From NCBI RefSeq assembly GCF_000425045.1, contig NZ_AULA01000020.1, forward strand, positions 1 through 43,432: a stretch of DNA of 43,432 bases. The letters are read 5' to 3'. The translations under genes were made by a program, and so were the position numbers. The notes under the pieces were generated by a model. It searched no databases and was not told the DNA's origin. It was given only the letters and a program-made list of their open reading frames with translations. The DNA is from Acidaminococcus intestini DSM 21505. Its GTDB lineage: Bacteria > Bacillota > Negativicutes > Acidaminococcales > Acidaminococcaceae. The first letter of the stretch is position 1. Each line of letters opens with the position of its first letter. Positions 1-6,503 of the stretch are shown here, piece after piece.

Positions 1-181
1 GTTTGATGAGGCGCGTATAGTAGCCCTTTATGCGTCTTGTAGTGGCCTTACAATGAGGGCAGATGTGTTCTTGAGGCGGCAGCTGAACCGCTAAAACCAA
101 GGCTGATTCCGTTTCCTTTAAATTTTGAATCCATTCCTCTTTAATTCCTGTTAATTTTTCGATATAATCTAGAGAAGGCAT
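1..181 (-). CDS. Transposase, ISL3-like, N-terminal 60 codons only
   Basis: Reading leftward from an ATG at 181, about 60 codons are visible before the window edge. The protein starts MPSLDYIEKLTGIKEEWI and carries a CPHCKATTRRIKGYY segment, the N-terminal zinc ribbon followed by a basic stretch that is typical of ISL3-family transposases. This part binds the inverted repeats; the catalytic DDE domain is beyond the edge. The gene is partial because the window ends, not because of a visible lesion. The identical start appears at 43371 on the plus strand in the second copy. Confidence 0.75.
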   Translation of the reverse strand, partial: MPSLDYIEKLTGIKEEWIQNLKETESALVLAVQLPPQEHICPHCKATTRRIKGYYTRLIK

Positions 182-332
182 ATGTATTCAACTCACTTTC
201 TTTATTGTTTGATCACTTTAATTGTAGAGGATTTGAGTGCATATGCCTATTTTTTTATTGAAAAAAAAGTAGGCGCTGAGAGGACACGCATCTGGACGGT
301 CACTTTAGCGCCCCAAAATAAATTATAGAACC
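1..332 (-). mobile_element. ISL3-like insertion sequence, left copy, cut by window edge
   Basis: The last 213 bases of the window (43220-43432) are repeated here as reverse complement with one visible mismatch (position 215 against 43337). The inward end reads GGTTCTATAATTTATTTTGG on the minus strand, ending at base 332, which is taken as the terminal inverted repeat. Inside it, a transposase start lies 151 bases from the tip. Family assignment rests on the zinc-ribbon N-terminus of that protein. The other end of the element is outside the window, so full length and target duplication cannot be read. Confidence 0.8.
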
Positions 333-388
333 CTATAATATCCGCATCACATTCAAATAAAGCAGTGCAGGACTGACGGATAAGTGGA

Positions 389-417
389 ATTGACCACGTG
401 CTCTGCATTGTGTAACT
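389..417 (+). promoter_or_regulatory. Possible promoter for the MFS carrier leader
   Basis: TTGACC, 17 bases, then TAACTT lies about 55 bases downstream of the IS tip. If used, the transcript would start at the foot of the hairpin at 422-456. The -10 is weak, so this is tentative. Confidence 0.3.
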
Positions 418-421
418 TGCC

Positions 422-462
422 GACCGTCTGGGCAGAGAAAAGCAGCCCGGACGGTCCTTTTT
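422..462 (+). terminator. Strong hairpin with T-run ahead of the MFS gene
   Basis: A 12-bp stem (422-433 with 445-456, one G-U pair) around an 11-base loop is followed by CCTTTTT. It is either the terminator of a gene destroyed or displaced by the IS, or an attenuator in the leader of the MFS gene at 553. Confidence 0.6.
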
Positions 463-465
463 CAT

Positions 466-520
466 CCCGGCCTTTTCCTCTGCAGCCTTATGCTGCAGAT
501 TGGTCCGGGCCTTTTCTCTT
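466..520 (+). promoter_or_regulatory. Second leader hairpin upstream of the MFS gene
   Basis: An inner 7-bp hairpin (CTGCAGC 480-486 with GCTGCAG 492-498) is nested within an outer CCCGG/CCGGG pairing (466-470 with 505-509), followed by a pyrimidine-rich CTTTTCTCTTT. It sits between the terminator-like hairpin and the ribosome-binding site at about 541-547. Role unknown; leader attenuation is a guess. Confidence 0.35.
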
Positions 521-552
521 TCTAGGGGAAGTTTTCCCAGAAAGGAAGCAAC

Positions 553-1773
553 ATGAGAAACCGCTCACTGATTGCACTGTCCGCCGTAGGCATTCACCTC
601 TCCATTGGGAGCGTCTATGCTTTCAGCGTCCTTGTCCGCCCCATCATGGAAACCTTGGGGGCTTCTATGGGGGATGTCACTTGGACCTTTTCCCTTGCCA
701 TCTTGTTTCTTGGCATGTCAGCCGCACTCTTGGGGCGCTTTGTAGAAAAAATAGGCCCCCAAAAAAGTGGCCTCATGGCCGCCTTTTTCTTCGGAACGGG
801 CCTTTTGGGTACGGCGTATGCCCTTTCCATCAGAAGCCTTTCCCTCCTCTATCTCTTTTATGGGTGCATTGGCGGCATTGGTCTTGGCACAGGCTACATC
901 ACACCCGTATCAACCTTGGTGAAATATTTTCCCCACCACCGCGGTTTTGCAACAGGTCTTGCCATCATGGGCTTTGGTTTTGCCGCTCTCATTGCAGCTC
1001 CCCTCATGCAGCAACTCACCCGCACGGTGGGCCTTACCCGCACCTTCTGCCTCATGGCAGGTGCCTACTCGGTCATCATGGTCCTTTGTGCCCTCTACCT
1101 CAAACCGCCCGTCCTGAAAAAGGAACATGACGCTGATTCCCAGTCCCTTACGGGAAAGACTGCATCAGAAGCCATGCATACCTGGCAGTTCCAAAGCCTC
1201 TGGTGGGTCTTTTTCATCAATATTACCTGCGGCATCTTGCTGCTTGCCGTCTTAAGTCCCATGGCCCAGGACGTGATTGGCATGTCAGCTCAGGAAGCAG
1301 CCGCTTTTGTGGGCATTATTGGCATCATGAACGGCGGCGGACGCATCCTTTGGTCCACCATTTCTGACCGGCTGAGCCGCCCTGTAACATACATTCTCTT
1401 TTTTGCCCTTGAGATCCTGGCTTTCTTCGCCCTCAGTGCCACCACCTCTTCCTTTGTCTTTAAAGGTCTTGTGCTCTTTATCATCAGTGCCTATGGCGGC
1501 GGCTTTTCCTGCATGCCGGCCTATTTGAGCGACCTTTTCGGCACCAAACAGCTAAGTGCCATTCACGGCCGCATCCTTTCTGCCTGGGCAATGGCAGGCA
1601 TTGCCGGTCCAACTCTCATCTCCTTTTTCTATAAGCAGACAGGCACCTATGCATCGGTGCTCATTTTCTTTGCCGTTCTCTTCATCCCGAATCTCATCAT
1701 AGCCATCCAGCTCAAGGGTAAAGGGTTTGAACAGAAAGAAGTCCCCGCCCTCGACTCCCTGGAAACAAAATGA
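553..1773 (+). CDS. MFS transporter, OFA (oxalate/formate antiporter-like) family
   Basis: This 406-residue inner-membrane protein has about 12 hydrophobic segments in two halves separated by a polar loop near residues 190-215, the classic major-facilitator layout. The first helix region (IGSVYAFSVLVRPI) and the GCIGGIGLGTGYITPVSTLVKYFP stretch around residues 104-130 match OFA carriers such as OxlT and YhjX, which move small carboxylates. The actual substrate cannot be read. Start ATG is preceded by GAAAGGAAG. It stands alone between the leader hairpins and a shared terminator, converging with the next gene. Confidence 0.85.
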   Translation: MRNRSLIALSAVGIHLSIGSVYAFSVLVRPIMETLGASMGDVTWTFSLAILFLGMSAALLGRFVEKIGPQKSGLMAAFFFGTGLLGTAYALSIRSLSLLYLFYGCIGGIGLGTGYITPVSTLVKYFPHHRGFATGLAIMGFGFAALIAAPLMQQLTRTVGLTRTFCLMAGAYSVIMVLCALYLKPPVLKKEHDADSQSLTGKTASEAMHTWQFQSLWWVFFINITCGILLLAVLSPMAQDVIGMSAQEAAAFVGIIGIMNGGGRILWSTISDRLSRPVTYILFFALEILAFFALSATTSSFVFKGLVLFIISAYGGGFSCMPAYLSDLFGTKQLSAIHGRILSAWAMAGIAGPTLISFFYKQTGTYASVLIFFAVLFIPNLIIAIQLKGKGFEQKEVPALDSLETK

Positions 1774-1777
1774 AGGC

Positions 1778-1812
1778 ATGAAAAAAGCAGCCCTGAAAAG
1801 GCTGCTTTTTTT
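1778..1812. terminator. Bidirectional terminator between convergent genes
   Basis: AGCAGCC (1786-1792) pairs with GGCTGCT (1800-1806) around a 7-base loop. An A-run lies on the left and a T-run on the right, so it can end both the MFS gene and the minus-strand gene at 1830. Confidence 0.85.
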
Positions 1813-1829
1813 ATGGGCTGGATGGGGCT

Positions 1830-2216
1830 TTAGGCGGAAAGGATGGCGTCCAGCCGCTCTGCCATGTGGATGACCAGCCCATCACAATTGACCTTCTTTG
1901 TCACGCCTTCCTGAGCGGCTTTCATAAGCAGTTCCGTGCAGGCCGTGGTCCCGTGGTCACGGGAAAAATCCTGGAGCAGGGCCATGGCCTTTTCCTGGGG
2001 GATCCCTGCAAGGGACAAGATCATAAGGCCGGCGCTCACCACACCGCACGTACCGCCGTGCATCATACCGCCGCCATAGTTTGCGCCCATGGCAAAGGCC
2101 CGCTCGTCACTGACGCCGAGGACATCGGAAAAAGCGACAAAAAGGGATTGGGCACAATTATAATGAATGGGTTCATCGCTTTCGCGAAGCATTTTGGCTT
2201 TTACAACGTGATTCAT
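1830..2216 (-). CDS. C_GCAxxG_C_C family redox-type protein
   Basis: A 128-residue cytosolic protein with conserved cysteines in the spacing of the C_GCAxxG_C_C family: NCAQSL near residue 20, GGTCGVVSAGLM near residue 56, TACTELL near residue 93 and NCDGLV near residue 110. Family members are thought to be small redox-active or metal-binding proteins, but no reaction is firmly known. An AGGAGGAGTGA ribosome-binding site precedes the ATG. It diverges from larA at 2331, with about 110 bases between them that hold the larA promoter. Confidence 0.8.
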   Translation of the reverse strand: MNHVVKAKMLRESDEPIHYNCAQSLFVAFSDVLGVSDERAFAMGANYGGGMMHGGTCGVVSAGLMILSLAGIPQEKAMALLQDFSRDHGTTACTELLMKAAQEGVTKKVNCDGLVIHMAERLDAILSA

Positions 2217-2291
2217 GGATCACTCCTCCTTTGTACAGGCCCCATTATACCCTATTTGGGTATCAATTGAATAGAGGGCTGGGGCAAAAGG

Positions 2292-2300
2292 TGATATAAT
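2292..2300 (+). promoter_or_regulatory. Extended -10 promoter for larA
   Basis: TGATATAAT is a perfect TGnTATAAT element 31 bases before the ATG. No good -35 is found at normal spacing (a TTGAAT lies 22 bases upstream), which fits an extended -10 promoter. Confidence 0.55.
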
Positions 2301-2330
2301 AAGGACCATCTAAAGAAAGGAAGACATCCT

Positions 2331-3632
2331 ATGGCTGAAAAAACCATTCATATTCCCTACGGAAAAGGCGAGGCCACGCTGACGCTTCCTCAAGAGCGGA
2401 TTGGTTCCATCCTTGTGCCGCGGCACCATGCCGCCCTTTCCATAGACGATGCCGTGACGGCCTGTCTGCGTCACCCCACTGCTTCTCCCCCCCTGCGTGA
2501 GATGGTAAAAAAAGGAGCCTCCGTAGTCATTGTAACGGCGGATATTACCCGTGCCTGGAACCATTCACGGGATTTCATGCGGCCCCTGATCAACGAACTC
2601 AATGAGGCAGGCATCCCCGATGAGGATATTTCCATCGTTTTTGCCCAAGGTACGCACCGAGCCCAGACCCCTGATGAGGACATAGCTGTCGTCGGAGAAG
2701 AAGTCGCCCGCCGGATCCGCCTTTACCAGCACGACTGTCACGACCGGGAAAACCTTGTCCTTGTGGGGACCACGTCGCATGGAACCCCAGTTGAACTCAA
2801 TCGCCGTGTTGTCGAAGCGGATTTCGTCATCGTGGCCGGAGGGATCATGCCTCACCTGTTTGCAGGCTTTGGCGGCGGACGAAAAATGATCCTTCCCGGC
2901 GTTGCCAGTTGGGAAACAATCCAGAAAAACCACGCCCTCGCCCTTTCAGATACCCCGGGGGAAGGCATCAATCCCCTTACGGAGGGCCGGTCCTTGACGC
3001 ACAATCCCGTCCATCAGGATATGCTGGAAGGCATGGAATTCTGCCGGCCTGATTTCCTGCTGCACTCCCTCATCAATGAACGGGGCGAGGTCTGCGGATT
3101 TGTCAGCGGCGATCCTTACGAGGCCTGGCTTGAAGGGACGCAGGAGGTGCTCAGCAATGACGCGGTTTCCTTTACCCAAAAAGCAGACCTGACCATTGCT
3201 GGTGCCGGCGGGTATCCCAAGGACCTTTCCCTCTACCAAGGCTGCAAATGCTATGAGCCAGCCCGGGACGTAACCAAAAAGGGTGGAATCATCATTGCCC
3301 TAATCGAATCACCGGACATCAAGGAACCACAAATCTTCTGGGAGAGTTTCCGCTACAACAGCCGCCTTTCTATGGAAAAGGCCCTGCGGCAGCATTTTAC
3401 CATTCCCTTTTTTGTCGCTTATTTTCTCTACACCCTGGCAGAGGACTATACCCTTTACCTTGTGACCAAGAAAGAAAACTTTGAAGCTGTCCGCCGCATC
3501 CACCAGATTCCCACAAGGACGCTGGAAGAAGCCTATGAAAAAGCCAAAGCCCAGCTCCTTTCAGAAGGAAAGACAGACTTTACGGTCAATATCATTCCCA
3601 ACTGCGGCACGGTCATTCCCCTTGAACGCTGA
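2331..3632 (+). CDS. larA: LarA-like nickel-pincer racemase/epimerase (DUF2088)
   Basis: A 433-residue protein of the LarA family, which uses a covalently lysine-bound nickel-pincer nucleotide to racemise lactate or epimerise other 2-hydroxyacids. Key residues appear near the positions of the Lactobacillus enzyme: D71 and R74 (ADITRAW), H109 (GTHR), H175 (MPHLFAGFGGGRKM), the cofactor lysine K185 and H201. Start ATG follows a GAAAGGAAG site. None of the cofactor genes larB, larC or larE is in the window, so the cofactor must be made elsewhere or the substrate differ. Family members act on several hydroxyacids, so lactate is not certain. Confidence 0.8.
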   Translation: MAEKTIHIPYGKGEATLTLPQERIGSILVPRHHAALSIDDAVTACLRHPTASPPLREMVKKGASVVIVTADITRAWNHSRDFMRPLINELNEAGIPDEDISIVFAQGTHRAQTPDEDIAVVGEEVARRIRLYQHDCHDRENLVLVGTTSHGTPVELNRRVVEADFVIVAGGIMPHLFAGFGGGRKMILPGVASWETIQKNHALALSDTPGEGINPLTEGRSLTHNPVHQDMLEGMEFCRPDFLLHSLINERGEVCGFVSGDPYEAWLEGTQEVLSNDAVSFTQKADLTIAGAGGYPKDLSLYQGCKCYEPARDVTKKGGIIIALIESPDIKEPQIFWESFRYNSRLSMEKALRQHFTIPFFVAYFLYTLAEDYTLYLVTKKENFEAVRRIHQIPTRTLEEAYEKAKAQLLSEGKTDFTVNIIPNCGTVIPLER

Positions 3633-3633
3633 C

Positions 3634-3667
3634 AAAAAATCCCTTCCGGATGACCTGGAGGGATTTT
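3634..3667 (+). terminator. Terminator after larA
   Basis: AATCCCT (3638-3644) pairs with AGGGATT (3659-3665), followed by TTTTC. The hairpin abuts the end of the minus-strand small gene at 3670. Confidence 0.6.
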
Positions 3668-3669
3668 CT

Positions 3670-3858
3670 TCATTCATAATGGTTCAGGATATTGCGGACC
3701 CGTTCCTTCTTGCTCTTGGGGACCTTGTTTTCATAGTTGCGGAAATTGTTTTCCCGGTGGTCCGTTGAATAATCCGCATAATCAATTTCAAAATGGGATT
3801 CATAGCTCCGATTATAGTCACCGTGCCCATCATCACATTGATAGATCAGTTGCTCCAT
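3670..3858 (-). CDS. Small hypothetical protein, 62 residues
   Basis: I do not recognise this protein. It starts MEQLIYQCDDGHGDYNRSYE, is very rich in charged and aromatic residues (many Tyr, Asp, Asn, Arg) and has no membrane segment or signal peptide. Support for it being real is a GAAGAGGGTCCT ribosome-binding site directly before the ATG, lack of an overlapping gene on the other strand, and fit between the larA terminator and the upstream gap. A single Cys (position 8) is present. It could be a small regulator or a chance reading frame. Confidence 0.5.
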   Translation of the reverse strand: MEQLIYQCDDGHGDYNRSYESHFEIDYADYSTDHRENNFRNYENKVPKSKKERVRNILNHYE

Positions 3859-4017
3859 AGGACCCTCTTCTTTCCATAAATCAATTTCTCTGCTATTCTA
3901 TCACAGCCAGCCGCCTTGAGAAAGAGAAATTTCTAAGTAAAAATCGTCTGAATTCTCTAGAAATCAAGATAAAAAAAAGGTACAATAAAGGAAGTACCCT
4001 ACAGAGGAGTGATTCCC

Positions 4018-4878
4018 GTGAAAATTGTAACCATGTTAAATGACGGGCAGGAGCAAGTCGGCATCCTGTCTGAAGACGGTAAATCTGTCATTCCCGCCAA
4101 CAAGTATGCCGATATGCCCGACCTCATGGCTCACAGCGATTTCGAGGAACTGCTTGCCATCAGCCGCATGGGAGTTGCCGCCGTCCCCATAGAAAGGGTC
4201 AAGATCCTGGCACCCATTACGGAACCGGCCAATGACATCATCTGCCTGGGAATCAACTATGCCTCCCACGATGAGGAATTGCCGCAGGAATACACGGAAG
4301 AAAAGATCCAGAAGCGGGACGTGCCCGTCTACTTTTCCAAACGGGTCACGCGCTGCGTCGATCCTGATGGAGCCATCGACGGTCATTTCGATATCGTCAG
4401 CAAACTTGATTACGAATGTGAACTTGCCGTCATCATCGGAAAGGACTGCAAAGATGTAAGCGAGAAAGAAGCCCCGGACTATATCTTTGGCTATACCATC
4501 CTGAATGATGTCACGGCCCGGGATGTCCAAACGGCCCACAAGCAGTGGTACTTTGGAAAAAGCTTGGACCACTTTGCGCCCATGGGACCTGTCATCGTTA
4601 CGGCAGAAGAGTTTGCCTTCCCGCCGCAGCTCACCATTACATGCCGCGTAAATGGTGAGCTGCGGCAACAGGACAATACAAGGAACCTCGTTCACAGCAT
4701 TGCCTACATCATCAGTGAACTCTCCCACGGAATGACCCTGCGCTGCGGCACCATTATTTCCACGGGTACACCAGCCGGCACAGGCGTCGGCATGAACCCG
4801 CCCCAGTATCTAAAGCGCGGCGACGTCGTCGAATGTGAGATCGAAGGCATCGGCGTCTTAAGAAATACCGTCAAATAG
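4018..4878 (+). CDS. Fumarylacetoacetate hydrolase (FAH) family enzyme
   Basis: A 286-residue protein. The GTG at 4018 is chosen because the AGAGGAG site (4003-4009) stands at proper distance from it and would overlap the in-frame GTG at 4009. Residues about 70-286 form the FAH fold: the CLGINYASH entry segment, metal-binding acidic residues in YECELAVIIGK, FGYTILNDVTARDVQ, and the closing GTIISTGTPAGTG stretch. Members hydrate, hydrolyse or decarboxylate beta-keto or enol acids (fumarylpyruvate, oxaloacetate, 2-hydroxyhepta-dienedioate). Substrate cannot be decided here. It is a single-gene unit that converges on the dehydrogenase. Confidence 0.85.
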   Translation: MKIVTMLNDGQEQVGILSEDGKSVIPANKYADMPDLMAHSDFEELLAISRMGVAAVPIERVKILAPITEPANDIICLGINYASHDEELPQEYTEEKIQKRDVPVYFSKRVTRCVDPDGAIDGHFDIVSKLDYECELAVIIGKDCKDVSEKEAPDYIFGYTILNDVTARDVQTAHKQWYFGKSLDHFAPMGPVIVTAEEFAFPPQLTITCRVNGELRQQDNTRNLVHSIAYIISELSHGMTLRCGTIISTGTPAGTGVGMNPPQYLKRGDVVECEIEGIGVLRNTVK

Positions 4879-4914
4879 CGGTCCAGCAAGAACAACCGTC
4901 ACGCTAAAGACATG

Positions 4915-4950
4915 AAAAAGCTGTCACCTTTTTTTGGTGACAGCTTTTTT
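4915..4950. terminator. Bidirectional terminator
   Basis: A perfect 10-bp stem (AGCTGTCACC 4919-4928 with GGTGACAGCT 4936-4945) with an A-run before and T-run after serves the FAH gene on the plus strand and the dehydrogenase on the minus strand. Confidence 0.9.
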
Positions 4951-4958
4951 CGTTCCCC

Positions 4959-5918
4959 TCATTCGGCTTTTTTCCAAATGGATTCGGCTTTTTTGATGTT
5001 TTCCCGAATAGCCGTGCAGCACGTCTTGAATTCCTTTTTCTCCGTGTCCGTGAGAGAAAGTTCAACAACCTTTTCCACGCCATTTTCACCAACCACGGCA
5101 GGTACACCTGCAAAGATACCGTCTTCGCCATATTCACCGCGAAGGGGCGCGCTCGTTGCCATGATATGCTTTTCATCGCGCAGGACGTATCCGGCAAGGG
5201 TCGTTGCCGTATACGCAATGCCGTATTCCGTGCAGCCCTTGCCCACGTAGGTCACCCAGCCGCCTTTGATGGTCTTTTCCTTGATGGCATCATGATCAAA
5301 AACGAAACGGGAATCATCCTTCAGTTCTTCAAGGCGTTTGCCGCCGAACTGGATGACGGACCAAGGCACCATCTGCGCGTTGCCGTGTTCGCCCATCATG
5401 TAGGCCGTAATGGATTTATGGTCAAGGCCGGTCTGCTGGGAAATGGCACTTACCAGTCGCGACGTGTCAAGACCCGTCCCCGTCCCAAAAACATGGCCCG
5501 CAGGCAGACCGCTCAATTTGGAAATGAGATCGGACACCACATCACAGGGATTGGTGATGTTGATGAAGATTCCCTTGAAGCCCCCCTTCATGATCTTGGG
5601 AATGAAGTCAGCAACTTGAGCCACCGTAAAGTTCATTTCCGTATCCCGGTTATGGGTAACCAACAGATCAATTTTCCCAATGGCATTGATGATGATATCG
5701 CAGTCGCCCAGTTCTTCATAGGAAGCCATGGCATACTTGACATGATGGGGCATGAACATGGCCGCATCCATGAGATCCTGATGCTCACTGACAAGCTTCT
5801 TTTCATTGATATCACAAAGTTTGACAAGGTCAGCCGTTCCCGTGACCCCTAACGTATAGGCAACATGGGCACCAACATGGCCCAGACCAACAACACCTAC
5901 GATTCGTTTCTTCGGCAT
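4959..5918 (-). CDS. L-2-hydroxyacid dehydrogenase (lactate / 2-hydroxyisocaproate dehydrogenase family)
   Basis: A 319-residue NAD-dependent enzyme of the LDH/MDH superfamily. The start MPKKRIVG is chosen over a longer frame because AAGGAGAGTGG precedes it. Visible: Rossmann GLGHVG (residues 11-16), Asp36 after the second strand (NAD preference), NITNPCD, GLDTSRL with the Asp/Arg pair, and catalytic His in MGEHGNAQ. The substrate loop reads GKIDLLVTHNRDTEM instead of the LDH NQKPGETR motif; it is longer, as in L-2-hydroxyisocaproate dehydrogenases. A role in reducing or oxidising branched or larger 2-keto/2-hydroxy acids during amino-acid fermentation is inferred. Confidence 0.85.
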   Translation of the reverse strand: MPKKRIVGVVGLGHVGAHVAYTLGVTGTADLVKLCDINEKKLVSEHQDLMDAAMFMPHHVKYAMASYEELGDCDIIINAIGKIDLLVTHNRDTEMNFTVAQVADFIPKIMKGGFKGIFINITNPCDVVSDLISKLSGLPAGHVFGTGTGLDTSRLVSAISQQTGLDHKSITAYMMGEHGNAQMVPWSVIQFGGKRLEELKDDSRFVFDHDAIKEKTIKGGWVTYVGKGCTEYGIAYTATTLAGYVLRDEKHIMATSAPLRGEYGEDGIFAGVPAVVGENGVEKVVELSLTDTEKKEFKTCCTAIRENIKKAESIWKKAE

Positions 5919-5952
5919 GCTACCACTCTCCTTCTTCTTACAAGTATATTCT

Positions 5953-5980
5953 ATTGTATCCTCTCTGTGCAAAAAATCAA
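5953..5980 (-). promoter_or_regulatory. Promoter of the hydroxyacid dehydrogenase
   Basis: On the minus strand TTGATT (5975-5980), 16 bases, TACAAT (5953-5958), placing the start about 30 bases before the ATG region. Confidence 0.65.
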
Positions 5981-6397
5981 CCTTTGTCCTCATTTTATTT
6001 TGTATAATGAATCATTTTCGCTAATTTTTCCACATAAGTCTCTTTATTCTGAACCATATACAATCCTTTTTATTCCTTAAGTACGTAATAAACAGTACAT
6101 TTTGTATTTATACACCTAAAAAATTTATGAACAATTACCAGTTATTTTCACACCTTATTGATAAAAAGATAACATTTCTATATTTTTATTGTTGATTTAA
6201 AAAATAAGCGTTTCATCTCATAGGATTTTTTATTTTTTCGTCTGCAAAAGTAAAATTTCTTTCAATTCCTATTTCCCTCAATGTACGTTTTCACGAATAC
6301 GTCCATTCTAAAAAGACTTTATCGCCATATTTTGTGTTCTTTTTTGTAACTTCATAACAGAATAGCTGTATTTTACCACTTATTTTTAAAATTTATG
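5981..6397. other. AT-rich gene-free stretch
   Basis: Over 400 bases of strikingly AT-rich DNA between two divergent genes in an otherwise roughly GC-balanced region. I find no credible open frame, tRNA or terminator. Several TATA-like hexamers and A/T-tracts are present, so bent DNA or binding of a nucleoid protein is possible. Confidence 0.5.
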
Positions 6398-6426
6398 TTG
6401 ACAATTTTGTATACAAGTGATAAATT
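6398..6426 (+). promoter_or_regulatory. Near-consensus promoter of cstA with internal palindrome
   Basis: TTGACA (6398-6403), 17 bases, TAAATT (6421-6426). A perfect 10-bp palindrome TTGTATACAA (6407-6416) fills the spacer, the ideal place for a repressor. The G-T-A-T-A-C core recalls operators of GntR-family regulators (inference). The leader to the ATG is about 70 bases. Confidence 0.7.
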
Positions 6427-6503
6427 ATGGCTCTGTAAACACTCATCACCCTCTCAATCCCAGCATTCATGCGGGACTTGAAATTTTTGGAAAGGAAGTG
6501 GCT

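Noticed and set aside
333-361. Remnant of a gene's C-terminus (few codons to a TAA at about 358-360) beside the left IS
   Set aside because: Too short to tell from chance; kept only as a possible explanation of the hairpin at 422.
247-465. Minus-strand frame running from the leader into the left IS
   Set aside because: It crosses the IS tip and the terminator hairpin, with no ribosome-binding site or family resemblance.
384-1130. Long overlapping frame inside the MFS gene
   Set aside because: It starts in the leader hairpins, has a His/Pro/Cys-rich low-complexity translation, and is a shadow of the real frame at 553.
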